DNA of 64,000 bases from Pseudomonas fluorescens (GTDB taxonomy: Bacteria; Pseudomonadota; Gammaproteobacteria; Pseudomonadales; Pseudomonadaceae): NCBI RefSeq assembly GCF_000968015.1, contig NZ_LACH01000032.1:1-64000 (forward strand), in the 5' to 3' direction. The translations under genes were made by a program, and so were the position numbers. The notes beneath the pieces were generated by a model. That model was given only the letters and a program-made list of their open reading frames with translations, was not told where the DNA came from and made no database searches. The first letter of the stretch is position 1, and each line of letters opens with the position of its first letter. This document shows positions 43,081 through 52,144 of the stretch, piece by piece.

Positions 43081-44357
43081 GCGGTGAAAAACTCTTCGGT
43101 GCCCCTGTGCGCACCACCAGCGGCAACACCGACCACGAAGGTCTGAAACTGGTGCTGCACCGCTACATCATCGACGCCATCGAGGAGTCCGGCAAAAACC
43201 TGCTGGAGGGTTCGCGGCAGGTGCTCTCGCAGTTCGTCATCGACAAGGTTGCCGAGTACATCGCCCGGCTGCACCTCGCGATTTCCCGCTATGAAATGGA
43301 GCGCCTGGCCGAAGAAATCGTCGACGAACTCACCGGTTTCGGCCCTTTGGAAGTGCTGCTGCGGGACCCGGCAGTGACGGAGATTCTGGTCAACGGCCCG
43401 CACCGGGTGTTCATTGAACGCGACGGCGTACTGCATCAAAGCGACCTGCGCTTCATCGATGCGCATCACGTCGAACGGGTCATGCAACGGATCCTCGCGC
43501 CCCTCGGTCGACGGCTCGATGAGTCGTCGCCAATGGTCGACGCACGACTGCCCGACGGTAGCCGGGTCAACGCGATCATTCCACCAATTGCGCTCGACGG
43601 TCCCTGCCTGTCGATACGTAAATTTCGCAAGGACATGCTCAAAAGCTCGGACCTGATGGCGATGCAAACCATCGATCAGGCGATCTTCGACTTTATTCAG
43701 GAGGCCGTGGGCAAGCGCTGCAACATCCTGATCAGCGGCGGCACCGGCACCGGCAAGACCACGCTGCTGAACATTCTCAGCCAGTTGATCAACCCTCACG
43801 AGCGAATCGTCACCATCGAAGACGTCGCCGAACTGCAACTGGGCCACCCTCACGTGGTGCGTCTGGAAACCCGACCGCCGAATGCCGAAGGCCACGGCGA
43901 AGTGAAATCCAGTGACCTGATTCGCAACGCCCTGCGGATGCGCCCGGACCGAATCATCCTCGGCGAGATTCGTGGCGTCGAAGTGGTGGACGTACTCACT
44001 GCAATGAACACCGGCCACGACGGTTCCATGAGCACCGTGCACGCCAACAACGCCCAGGATGCGCTGTTGCGCCTGGAGACATTGGTGGGCCTGACGGGCC
44101 GCACCATCGCCGAACGGACCTTGCGGCAAATGATCTGCGCCGCACTGGACGTAGTGATCCAGCTGACGCGCATGCCCGATGGCCGCCGCTGCGTCAGCGA
44201 AGTGGTGGAGGTGATTGGCTTGCGTGATGACGTGTATGTCACCAACACGTTGTTCCGGCTCGACCGGCGCAGCGGTTTCGGATTCATGCGCGAGGCGGTC
44301 AACCCCGCCGGCGACAAACTGCGCCGTGAGTTGGCGCGCTCTCCCTCTGCGTACTGA
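43077..44357 (+). CDS. tadA: TadA/CpaF secretion ATPase
   Basis: This 426-residue cytosolic hexameric ATPase drives pilus assembly. Walker A is GGTGTGKTTLLNIL (residues about 221-234), Walker B region MRPDRIILGEIRG, and the Asp box VTIEDVAELQLGHPHVVRLETRP. It works with TadB and TadC in the inner membrane. Overlaps tadZ by four bases and is followed by tadB after ten. Confidence 0.93.
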   Translation: MSGEKLFGAPVRTTSGNTDHEGLKLVLHRYIIDAIEESGKNLLEGSRQVLSQFVIDKVAEYIARLHLAISRYEMERLAEEIVDELTGFGPLEVLLRDPAVTEILVNGPHRVFIERDGVLHQSDLRFIDAHHVERVMQRILAPLGRRLDESSPMVDARLPDGSRVNAIIPPIALDGPCLSIRKFRKDMLKSSDLMAMQTIDQAIFDFIQEAVGKRCNILISGGTGTGKTTLLNILSQLINPHERIVTIEDVAELQLGHPHVVRLETRPPNAEGHGEVKSSDLIRNALRMRPDRIILGEIRGVEVVDVLTAMNTGHDGSMSTVHANNAQDALLRLETLVGLTGRTIAERTLRQMICAALDVVIQLTRMPDGRRCVSEVVEVIGLRDDVYVTNTLFRLDRRSGFGFMREAVNPAGDKLRRELARSPSAY

Positions 44358-44367
44358 AGGCCACGGC

Positions 44368-45252
44368 ATGCTCAAACCGGTGCTGCTCATCCTCGTTTGC
44401 CTGGTCTTGCTCGGACTGTCGATCCGCCTGTTTTATCGCGGTTTGCGCCAGACCGGCACCGAGCGGGTACTGGGACGCCTGAACCAGGGGCAACCGCAGC
44501 CGATACAGGCGAAAACCTCCTGGGTGGGTCTGGATCGGGCCTTTCTGCGGGCCGGCCTTGGGCGTCCCTCCGAGCGCCTGGGGGTATGGCTGCTGCTATG
44601 GGCTTTTGGCATCTTGCTCGGATTTGCTAGCGGTGGCTGGGTCGGCTTGCTGGTTCTGTTACTGCTGCCGCCGTTGATTCTGCGTCTGTATGTCAATTGG
44701 CGTTATCAGCGCCGACTCCAGCGCATGATCGAACAACTGCCACCGATGCTCGATCACACCGTGCGCAGTCTGAAGTCCGGGCGCACCCTGGCCGATGCGG
44801 TGCTGGGTGCCATCGACGTCGCTGAAGACCCGCTGAAAAATGCCATGGGGCGGATTCAGCGCAACGTGCAGTTGGGGGTCAGCCTGCCGGATGCTGCGGC
44901 TGACCTCGCCGAGCTGTATGAGAAAGATGAACTTCGCCTGTTCGCACTCGGTTTGAAGGTCAATCACCGCTATGGCGGCAATGCCAGCGAATTGCTGGAA
45001 AACCTGATCAAGATGATCCGCGAGCGCGAGCAGGCTGCGCGCCAGCTCAGGGCCATGACCGGTGAAACCCGGGTGACCGCGTGGGTCCTGGGCTGTTTGC
45101 CGATTGGTCTGGCCGGCTATTTCCTCGCGACCAACCCCCATTATTTGCTCGCCATGTGGCACGACCCATCAGGGCAAATCATGCTCGCGTCCGCGTTCGG
45201 CTTGCAGGTGATCGGCAGCCTGGCGCTCTGGCATATGTTGCGCAGCGTATGA
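44368..45252 (+). CDS. tadB: TadB inner-membrane platform protein
   Basis: This 294-residue protein of the type II secretion F family has N-terminal hydrophobic segments (residues 1-20, 75-110), a cytosolic T2SSF domain (MIEQLPPMLDHTVRSLKSGRTLADAV) and C-terminal segments. It forms the pilus platform with TadC. The ATG at 44368 follows GAAGG; the open frame further up belongs to tadA. Its stop overlaps the tadC ATG. Confidence 0.9.
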   Translation: MLKPVLLILVCLVLLGLSIRLFYRGLRQTGTERVLGRLNQGQPQPIQAKTSWVGLDRAFLRAGLGRPSERLGVWLLLWAFGILLGFASGGWVGLLVLLLLPPLILRLYVNWRYQRRLQRMIEQLPPMLDHTVRSLKSGRTLADAVLGAIDVAEDPLKNAMGRIQRNVQLGVSLPDAAADLAELYEKDELRLFALGLKVNHRYGGNASELLENLIKMIREREQAARQLRAMTGETRVTAWVLGCLPIGLAGYFLATNPHYLLAMWHDPSGQIMLASAFGLQVIGSLALWHMLRSV

Positions 45253-46139
45253 AAGTGCCTTTGCTGATCTGCGCATTGCTGTTTCTGGGCGCAACCTTGT
45301 TGCTGCTCAGCGGTTTGCTGGAACACCGTCGGCGGGTTCGCCAGGTGGCGCAACGACTCGACGGCAAACTGGCAAGCGACAACCGGGTGGATCAGTGGCT
45401 ACAGCTGCTGGGCAGCAGCCGGATCGGTCAGCGCTCGGTCAACCTGGATAACGAAACCCAGGCATTGCTTAACCGTCTCGGCTGGCGCAGCGCCCGGCGA
45501 CGGTCACTGTTCGCGGCGTTCCAGGTAGGCGCTCCGGTGCTGGCGCTGGCCCTGACCTTGCTGATCCAGGGCGTTTTCTTCCCTCATACCGACAACCACT
45601 GGATGGCCCCGATGTTCGCCACCGGCATCGGCTATCTGTTGCCAAAACGGTTGCTGGCCGCTGCCGCGAAGCGTCGGCAGAAACAACTGGCGAGCGAGAT
45701 TTCCACCTTCATTCCGCTGCTACGCATCCTGTTCGAATCGGGCATGGCGGTGGAGCAGTCGCTGCGAGTGTTGAGCAATGAAGGCAAACAATTGTTGCCG
45801 GCCCTGACCCATGAGTTGCGTCTGGTATTGGCCCGAGTCGATTCCGGCCTGGAACTGGGTGAAGAGCTGAACAAAGCCACCCGATTGCTGGCCGTCGACG
45901 AGTTCACCGACACCTGCGTCATCCTTCAGCAGTTGATCCATCAGGGGGGCGGGGCGATGAAATCCTTGCTGACCCTCAAGCAATTGCTCGATGACCGGCG
46001 CCTGACGCGCTTGCAGGAATACATCTCCAAGCTGTCCGCCAAAATGTCCGTCGTGATGATGCTGTTTCTCTTCCCGGCGTTATTGATCGTACTGGCCGGC
46101 CCGGGCTTCACCGCCCTGTCCCATGCCTTTGGTTCTTAG
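45249..46139 (+). CDS. tadC: TadC inner-membrane platform protein
   Basis: This 296-residue second T2SSF protein has a short N-terminal hydrophobic segment, middle segments (near 80-130) and the family pattern ASEISTFIPLLRILFESGMAVEQSLRVL. It pairs with TadB. It overlaps tadB by four bases. tadD starts ten bases on. Confidence 0.9.
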   Translation: MKVPLLICALLFLGATLLLLSGLLEHRRRVRQVAQRLDGKLASDNRVDQWLQLLGSSRIGQRSVNLDNETQALLNRLGWRSARRRSLFAAFQVGAPVLALALTLLIQGVFFPHTDNHWMAPMFATGIGYLLPKRLLAAAAKRRQKQLASEISTFIPLLRILFESGMAVEQSLRVLSNEGKQLLPALTHELRLVLARVDSGLELGEELNKATRLLAVDEFTDTCVILQQLIHQGGGAMKSLLTLKQLLDDRRLTRLQEYISKLSAKMSVVMMLFLFPALLIVLAGPGFTALSHAFGS

Positions 46140-46149
46140 AGGGATCGTT

Positions 46150-46860
46150 ATGAAAGCAATCATTGCCGGTTTGAGTCTGCTGTTGCTAGGCGGTTGCGCG
46201 AGCAACGGGGCGACGCCCTGGAGCGCCCTGACCAACACGGCCAGTTGCGGCAAGCTGACCTCCGAGGAACAGCTGTCGCTGAACCTCGCCGATGACATGG
46301 CCAATGACGGCAAACTGCACGCCAGCCTCGCCAACCTGCAAAGCCTGCCCGACAACCTGGCCGACGTGCGCCTGCGCAAGGCCAAGGTCTATCGACTGCT
46401 GGGCCGCAGCGAAGCCGAGCCGTTGTACCGCAGCCTGCTCGGCAGTTGCCTGGCCGCCGAAGCCGAACACGGCCTGGGCCAACTCGCCGCCGCCAAGGGC
46501 GACAACGGCCTGGCACAAGCCCACTTGCAACGGGCCGCACGGCTAGCGCCGACGGACGAGAAAATTCGCAACGACCTCGGCGTGGTGTACCTCAATCAAT
46601 TACGCGTCGAGGATGCGCGATTTGAATTCCTGACGGCCATGGAACTCAAGCAAAGCGATCAACTGGCTGCGTTGAATCTGGTCACGCTGCTGATCTACCA
46701 GGACGACTGGAGCCGCGCGGCCGAACTCGTCAGCCGTCTCGGCCTGAGCCCCGCCCAAGTCACCGAAGCCCAGGCCCGCGCGCAAAGACTCAAGACACCG
46801 GGCAAGTCCGGCCCGACCGCCGCAAACCAGGTCGCCGTCGCCACACCGACGCTTCAATAA
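46150..46860 (+). CDS. tadD: TadD pilotin-like lipoprotein with TPR
   Basis: This 236-residue outer-membrane lipoprotein has a signal ending at the lipobox LLGGCAS (Cys near residue 16) and tetratricopeptide repeats (residues about 60-200, e.g. DNGLAQAHLQRAARLAPTDEKIRNDLGVVYLNQLRVEDARFEFLTAMEL). TadD is needed for the secretin to assemble. The ATG at 46150 is preceded by AGAGGGAT. Confidence 0.9.
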   Translation: MKAIIAGLSLLLLGGCASNGATPWSALTNTASCGKLTSEEQLSLNLADDMANDGKLHASLANLQSLPDNLADVRLRKAKVYRLLGRSEAEPLYRSLLGSCLAAEAEHGLGQLAAAKGDNGLAQAHLQRAARLAPTDEKIRNDLGVVYLNQLRVEDARFEFLTAMELKQSDQLAALNLVTLLIYQDDWSRAAELVSRLGLSPAQVTEAQARAQRLKTPGKSGPTAANQVAVATPTLQ

Positions 46861-46873
46861 GGAGAGGCTTTTG

Positions 46874-47149
46874 ATGAAACCAACCATCCTCTGCTGCATC
46901 GGCCTGCTGGCCCTGCCCCTCACCGCTCACGCCATCGACCCCGGCCCCTCTTCGGCCCAACAACAGGAAACCGAAGGCTGGCTGCAACTGCAAAGCAGCA
47001 ACAAAGCGGCTTCCCAGAAACCGCAAACCTCAACCGCGACCGAGCGCGAGCTGAGCATGCAGCGTTGGTTGAAAAGCTATCAGCATGAGATCCCGGAGTA
47101 CTTCGATCAGTATGAAAGCGGGCAGGTGGACAGTGGGACGGGGGGGTAG
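46874..47149 (+). CDS. DUF3613 exported protein of the Tad locus
   Basis: This 91-residue protein has a signal peptide (MKPTILCCIGLLALPLTAHA) and a short mature region of about 70 residues with a Gln-rich start and the pattern RELSMQRWLKSYQHEIPEYF. It matches the small DUF3613 gene that follows tadD in P. aeruginosa (PA4298). Function unknown. AAGGAGAGG lies just before; an upstream TTG is in frame but less likely. Confidence 0.8.
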   Translation: MKPTILCCIGLLALPLTAHAIDPGPSSAQQQETEGWLQLQSSNKAASQKPQTSTATERELSMQRWLKSYQHEIPEYFDQYESGQVDSGTGG

Positions 47150-47511
47150 TCTTGATCCGGGAATTGGACGCTTGGGACTAGCGTTCTTTGGCTGACTTTT
47201 TTCGGGCCGGCATTCCGGGTAATGCCAGTCGTTAGTAATTCCAGCCGCGACACTCTTTTTGTAGCAGCTGCCGAGCCCGCGAGGCTGCGTTCGGCTGCGA
47301 AGCAGTCGTGAGGCCGGCTGACGCGGTATGCCTGACGTACCGCAATGACTGATTTACGACTGCTACGCAGCCGAACGCAGCCTCGCGGGCTCGGCAGCTG
47401 CTACAAATCGCGTTACGGCTTACCTCACTGGCATTAGGCATTCCGGGCGCTTGTAAAAAAAGTGAGTCGCCGGTCGTTACCGCAGGAATGGAGAGGTAAA
47501 CCAACAAAAAC
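47150..47511. other. 362-base non-coding region with a long inverted repeat
   Basis: The region between the end of the rcp-tad operon and pprB holds the inverted repeat at 47260-47405 and otherwise no gene. In P. aeruginosa tadG follows this point, so its absence is a rearrangement. Confidence 0.7.
47260..47405. repeat. Large inverted repeat (50-base arms)
   Basis: Arms 47260-47309 and 47356-47405 (TGTAGCAGCTGCCGAGCCCG... and its complement) match at 49 of 50 positions around a 46-base loop, which itself holds a GCGGTA/TACCGC stem. The ends recall the GGAGCTGCCG...GAGGCTGCG family seen at 54192, but the arms are longer and the centre is different. It probably ends both the rcp-tad and pprB transcripts. 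Confidence 0.85.
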
Positions 47512-48294
47512 CTAACGCGCAGTCACCCCCTGACGCAATCCAGAATGACCGGGTAACAACGCCAGCGCCAACTGCGTCCGATTATGCATATGCGTCAACC
47601 GCAAAATCTGCGACACATAAAGCTTCACCGTGTTCTCGGTAATCCCCAACTCACAGGCAATCTGATAATTCGTCTGCCCCTTCCCCACCAACCGCGCCAC
47701 CTCCCACTGCCTTGGCGACAGCTGACTGAAAATCGCCGAAATCTCAACCCGATCCACAGCACTGACATCTTCATCAGTGGAAACCGATAACCGCGGCCCA
47801 CGTCGAACCTTATCCAGATCCTGATACAGATCATCGATCGACTCGGCAAGATACTGCAGCTTCTGATCCAGATGCCCCAGCTGCACACTCTTCTGCCGTT
47901 CCTGCAAAACCACTACCTGACGCGCAATCCCTTCGAGCAACTCACCCAGATTGATCGGCTTCTGGTAGTAATCGGCAAACCCGGCCCGCAGAGCCTTGAT
48001 CACATCCTGCTTGTCCGCACGCCCAGTGAGCATGATTGCTTCAAACACACGGTGCTTGCCGGATAACCGTTGCAGCTCCTGAACCAGTTGAATCCCGTCC
48101 AGACCGGGCATGTGCAAATCGCAAAGCACCAGGCCAATCGCTTCGTCTTCATTGAAACGCTCGACGGCCTGTTTGCCAGTCTCGCAAGGAACGCAACGGT
48201 AACCGCGGCCTTCAAGAAACTCACAAAGCTGCGCGGCAATAAACGGTTGGTCGTCGACCACAAGGATTTTTACTGCCGAAGAAAGCGTGTTCAC
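47512..48294 (-). CDS. pprB: PprB-like response regulator (LuxR-type output)
   Basis: This 260-residue regulator has an N-terminal receiver (VVDDQPFIAAQLCEFLEGRGY, phosphorylated Asp59 in LVLCDLHMPGLDG) and a C-terminal LuxR helix-turn-helix (QLSPRQWEVARLVGKGQTNYQIACELGITENTVKLYVSQIL). In P. aeruginosa PprB turns on the Tad genes and other surface factors after signalling from the PprA kinase. The start is GTG 48294, with AGGGAG upstream. It is separated by 113 bases from fppA, on the same strand. Confidence 0.88.
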   Translation of the reverse strand: MNTLSSAVKILVVDDQPFIAAQLCEFLEGRGYRCVPCETGKQAVERFNEDEAIGLVLCDLHMPGLDGIQLVQELQRLSGKHRVFEAIMLTGRADKQDVIKALRAGFADYYQKPINLGELLEGIARQVVVLQERQKSVQLGHLDQKLQYLAESIDDLYQDLDKVRRGPRLSVSTDEDVSAVDRVEISAIFSQLSPRQWEVARLVGKGQTNYQIACELGITENTVKLYVSQILRLTHMHNRTQLALALLPGHSGLRQGVTAR

Positions 48295-48407
48295 GTGCGA
48301 CTCCCTGCCGGGTCAACGTTGACCGTTCCTCTACAAACAGCAACAGACTGGACAACTGCTGAATTGAAAGTAGACGTACTATCCGACTCTGTACATAGAA
48401 CGGGTGA

Positions 48408-48878
48408 CTAGTGAAACCAGGCGAGTGTGAGCAACAGGCCCACCAACACGAAGGGTGCAAAGGGCTGTTTCTTTGACACTCCAGGCCCCAGGTATCGAAG
48501 ATGATTTCTAAGCCCTTGGCCCATATGAAGCCAGACTCTTGGCGCCAGCAGCAGCCACAGCACACTGGCCAATCCGGCACCGATGAACACGCCGAGCAGG
48601 TGCATGCCGTCAGTCGCCAGCCCCAGGCCGGTCATCAGTTTCACATCGCCTGCGCCCAAGCGTCTCAGCGCATAACCGGGCAAGGTGAAAGCCAGCGCCA
48701 GCAAACAAGCCCAGCCGCCCTGCACCCCCTCGGCCCCCAGCCAGGTAGTGCCCGTCCACAGGAGATACGCCAGCGCCAACACCGCGGCGCCAAGGGTCAG
48801 GCCATTGGCGATGTGCCGTTCTCGAGCATCCTGTGCTGCGCATAGCGTCAGCCAGATCAGTAGTACAAAGCTCTGCAT
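48408..48878 (-). CDS. fppA: Prepilin peptidase FppA (TadV/CpaA)
   Basis: This 156-residue inner-membrane aspartyl protease of the small A24 type cuts Flp and pseudopilin leaders. The two Asp are at residue 17 (CAAQDARERHI) and 78 (GAGDVKLM), and about five hydrophobic segments surround them. It lacks the methylase domain of large type IV prepilin peptidases, as usual for Tad systems. Its 3' end lies 113 bases from pprB. Confidence 0.9.
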   Translation of the reverse strand: MQSFVLLIWLTLCAAQDARERHIANGLTLGAAVLALAYLLWTGTTWLGAEGVQGGWACLLALAFTLPGYALRRLGAGDVKLMTGLGLATDGMHLLGVFIGAGLASVLWLLLAPRVWLHMGQGLRNHLRYLGPGVSKKQPFAPFVLVGLLLTLAWFH

Positions 48879-48953
48879 CCGGTAAAAAACGTCCGTTTTG
48901 GCTGAATGATTCTATGCTGATATCACGTCGTGAATGTCAGGGTAGACGCAGTC

Positions 48954-49394
48954 ATGAAAACAGGCCTCCCCCGTAAGCAAAAAGGCGCTGTAGCGATTGA
49001 ATTCGCTTTGGTGTTTCTGATCTTTTTCGCCGTGTTTTATGGAATTGTCACTTACAGCTTGCCATTGTTGCTGATGCAATCGTTCACCCAGTCGACCGCC
49101 GAAGCGGTGCGCCGAAGCGTGGCGCTGGATCCGAGCACCCCCGGATACGACACCGCAGTAAAAACCGTGGCCACGACAGAACTGAGCCGACAGCTGGCCT
49201 GGATTCCTGCCGCACTGAATTTCAATGTCGCCACCGACACCAGCGCCACCTACGTGGGCGGGGTGTTGAAGGTCAGCATCAGTTACCCCACCAGCAAACT
49301 GCAGCAGGTGATCCCGTTTCTGAACTTGCCGGGAATTGGCCAAGTGCCCAATCTGCCGGCAAACCTCAGCGCCAGTTCGAGCCTGCAATTTTGA
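48954..49394 (+). CDS. TadE/TadF-like pseudopilin
   Basis: This 146-residue protein has the pseudopilin leader QKGAVAIEFALVFLIFFAVFY followed by a soluble domain, matching the TadE family (PF07811). ATG 48954 is preferred to an in-frame GTG at 48930 that lacks a ribosome binding site. It corresponds in place to PA4294 (sometimes called tadF) and is cut by FppA. The pprA start overlaps its stop. Confidence 0.85.
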   Translation: MKTGLPRKQKGAVAIEFALVFLIFFAVFYGIVTYSLPLLLMQSFTQSTAEAVRRSVALDPSTPGYDTAVKTVATTELSRQLAWIPAALNFNVATDTSATYVGGVLKVSISYPTSKLQQVIPFLNLPGIGQVPNLPANLSASSSLQF

Positions 49395-52144
49395 GTTCCG
49401 CAGACAAACTTTTCGGGCGCCTGCTCAACCGCCATCCGCCTCAGCCAGTGGACACGCCAGACACCCTGAGCGTGCAAAGTGTCGGTTTGCAGATGCATCT
49501 GGATGCCGAAGGTCGAGTGATTCACCTGACCGGCCCGCTGCGGCATGTGCTGGCCCAGCAGACGCCCGCTGCGCACGCACCGCATCTGCTCGATTTCCTC
49601 ATGCCCCACAGCGGCCTCGCCGTTGAAGGCTCGCCCACCGACTGGCAGGGACAGAGTCTGGACCTGGACTTTTACAGCCTCAACGGACAACCCCTGCACC
49701 TGCGTGGCTGGGTCCAGCCATTGGCCGATGCGTGGCTGTTGCAGTTGCTGGACATCGGCGACTTGTTGCTCGATCGCCGGCAATCACGCAACCGCGAGCA
49801 ATGCCAATTACTCGCAGCGCAGATCGGCGAACAGTTGCGTCGGTGCAACCTGACGCGCCTGCCCGAGGTGTTAGCGGAACAACTGCAAGGCCTGGCCCAG
49901 CGTTTCCACATGCCATGCATTGCGGTGGCGTTACTCGATGAACAGGAAGAAGGCTGGCAGATCCACCAGCAATACACGGCGTTCGATGCGCCCCACCTGT
50001 GGCAAAACGCTCAGCGCCTGGGCACGGGGCTCGAAAGCCTGAACAGCTCTGCGCCGCAATGCCTGACACCCGCTGAACATCCCCGTTTGCAAGGCATCTT
50101 CGGTAATGCCGAAGGGTTCGCGGTGCCCTATCACGATGCTCAGGGTGTGGCGGCCTGGTTGCTGTGTGGCCTTTATCCGGTGCAGCAACAGGCACCTGAC
50201 CTGAAAGATCGCGATTGGTTACAACTGACCGCCGCGCTGGCAGGCCCGTTGCTTGAGCGCTTGCGCGAGCACCGGCACCATCTGCAGCTGGAACGGCTGG
50301 AGTCGCTGCAAGCCTTGCTCGGCACCGGATGGTGGGAGGTGTTCAGCGACAGTCGCGAGGTGCAATTGGCGCCGTCATTGGCCAGCAACCTGAACCTTGC
50401 GGTCGATCGTTTGCCGCTACACGAGTGGCTTGATCGGGTGCACCCCGCCGACCGGGAAGAGCTGAGCAGTCGTCTGCAAGCCTTGCAAGACGACGGCACC
50501 CCGCTGCTGCTTTGCGTGCGTCTGGCACAAACGCCAAACTGGTATCGCCTGCAGGGCCAGGTTCTGGGCCTCGGTAAAAACCGGCGGTTGTTGGGTTTCA
50601 TGCTCGACATCAGCGACATCAAAAACCAGGAGCAAAACGCCGCGGCGGCCCATGCCCGACTGGACAATCTGATCGCCAGTTCACCGGCGGTGATCTATGT
50701 GCAGCGCTATGTCGAAGGTGCGCTGCAACCGACGTTTTTCAGTGACAGCCTACTGCCGCTGCTCGGCTGGACACTGGCTGATTGCGCGACGGGAAACCTG
50801 GTTGAAAGGGTGCACCCGGATGACCGTGATCGGTACTTCGAACGTACCCGACATTTGCTGCGTGAAGGTTCGGTGCGCACCCGCTATCGGCTGCGCGACA
50901 GTCGCGGCGAATACCACTGGCTACTCGATGAAGCCAAGCTACTGCGCGACGACCTTGGCTTGCCGGTGGAGGCCGTCGGCCTGTGGCTGGACGTCACCGA
51001 AGCAACCCTGGCCGCCGAACAGGTAAAGCAGAGTGAAGAACGCTACCGGATCCTGGTGGAAGACTCTCCGGCGATGATCTGCCGCTACCGCCCGGACCTG
51101 ACCCTGACCTTTGGCAACCGCCCGCTGGCGACTTACCTGGAGTGTCAGCCCGAACAACTGCCCGGGGTGAATCTGGGCAGCTGGATGTCGCAGGAACAGC
51201 GCGAAGCGTTTCTCCAGCGGCTCAGCCGACTCAGCCCGGAGTTCCCGGTCAGCACCGCGGAAATCAATCTGCAACTGCCTGGACGCGAACATGCCTGGTG
51301 GGTGTGGTCGGATCGCGGGGTGTTCGATGAAGACGGCCATTTGCTGGAGATTCAGGCCGTGGGGCGCGACAACACCGAGGTGCGCCGCGCCCAGCAGCAG
51401 CTCACCCAAAGTGCAAAAATGGCCACCCTCGGTGAAATGGCCACAGGGCTGGCCCATGAAATCAATCAGCCGTTGAATGTGATGCGCATGGCCATCGTCA
51501 ACGTGCTCAAGCGTCTGAGCAACGGCGATGCACAGATCGACTACCTGACCGACAAGCTCAACCGCATCGATGCACAGGTCCAGCGCGCCGCGCGGGTGGT
51601 GGATCACATGCGGGTGTTTGGCCGCCGCTCGGAGATCGAGCAGCATCCGTTTAATCCGGCGCAAGCCATCGAAGGCACGCTGTCGCTGCTGGCCGAAGGG
51701 ATGCGCGGCAAAGGGGTCGAACTGCGGGTCAACGAGACCGGGTTTGAAGTGCAAGTGCGCGGTTACGTCGATCAGCTCGAACAGGTATTGATCAACTTGA
51801 TGGTCAACGCTCGGGATGCATTGCTCGGCAAACGCGAGGCCGACCGCGAGTTCAAACCGTGGATCTCGGTGTACGCCGAACGTGATGCGCATTCGGTGCG
51901 GCTGTGGGTCGAGGACAACGGTGGCGGTATCGATCCGCGGTTGCTGGAGCGGATTTTCGAGCCGTTCTTTACCACCAAACCCGTGGGTGTCGGCACCGGG
52001 CTCGGGTTGTCGGTGAGTTACGGCATCGTCGAGAACATGGGCGGAAAACTGAGCGTCAGAAACTCGGTCGAGGGCGCACGGTTTTGTATCGAACTGCCGA
52101 TTGCCGTCGACGATCAGATCACCAATGTCGCTCGTCCTGAGTGA
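49391..52144 (+). CDS. pprA: PprA-like sensor histidine kinase
   Basis: This 917-residue kinase has several PAS-like domains (about residues 1-120, 300-400, 415-550 and 555-680), a GAF-like region around 150-300, a HisKA domain with His689 in LAHEINQPLN and an HATPase domain (NLMVNARDA, VEDNGGGID, FEPFFTTKPVGVGTGLGLSVSYGI). No clear membrane segments are seen, so it may be cytosolic. The TTG at 49391 overlaps the preceding stop (TTGA). It should phosphorylate PprB. It overlaps the 3' end of tadG by 31 bases. Confidence 0.88.
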   Translation: MSSADKLFGRLLNRHPPQPVDTPDTLSVQSVGLQMHLDAEGRVIHLTGPLRHVLAQQTPAAHAPHLLDFLMPHSGLAVEGSPTDWQGQSLDLDFYSLNGQPLHLRGWVQPLADAWLLQLLDIGDLLLDRRQSRNREQCQLLAAQIGEQLRRCNLTRLPEVLAEQLQGLAQRFHMPCIAVALLDEQEEGWQIHQQYTAFDAPHLWQNAQRLGTGLESLNSSAPQCLTPAEHPRLQGIFGNAEGFAVPYHDAQGVAAWLLCGLYPVQQQAPDLKDRDWLQLTAALAGPLLERLREHRHHLQLERLESLQALLGTGWWEVFSDSREVQLAPSLASNLNLAVDRLPLHEWLDRVHPADREELSSRLQALQDDGTPLLLCVRLAQTPNWYRLQGQVLGLGKNRRLLGFMLDISDIKNQEQNAAAAHARLDNLIASSPAVIYVQRYVEGALQPTFFSDSLLPLLGWTLADCATGNLVERVHPDDRDRYFERTRHLLREGSVRTRYRLRDSRGEYHWLLDEAKLLRDDLGLPVEAVGLWLDVTEATLAAEQVKQSEERYRILVEDSPAMICRYRPDLTLTFGNRPLATYLECQPEQLPGVNLGSWMSQEQREAFLQRLSRLSPEFPVSTAEINLQLPGREHAWWVWSDRGVFDEDGHLLEIQAVGRDNTEVRRAQQQLTQSAKMATLGEMATGLAHEINQPLNVMRMAIVNVLKRLSNGDAQIDYLTDKLNRIDAQVQRAARVVDHMRVFGRRSEIEQHPFNPAQAIEGTLSLLAEGMRGKGVELRVNETGFEVQVRGYVDQLEQVLINLMVNARDALLGKREADREFKPWISVYAERDAHSVRLWVEDNGGGIDPRLLERIFEPFFTTKPVGVGTGLGLSVSYGIVENMGGKLSVRNSVEGARFCIELPIAVDDQITNVARPE

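Noticed and set aside
42981..44390. A 469-codon open frame opposite tadA
   Set aside because: Antisense shadow of the ATPase gene with no motif or ribosome binding site.
47260..47405. Large hairpin as a possible CRISPR-like or structured RNA gene
   Set aside because: There is only one copy with two complementary arms, no spacer pattern and no cas gene. A long palindromic repeat explains it.
48930..48953. GTG start for the TadE-like gene
   Set aside because: No ribosome binding site is present, and the extension lacks the usual charged leader; ATG 48954 fits better.
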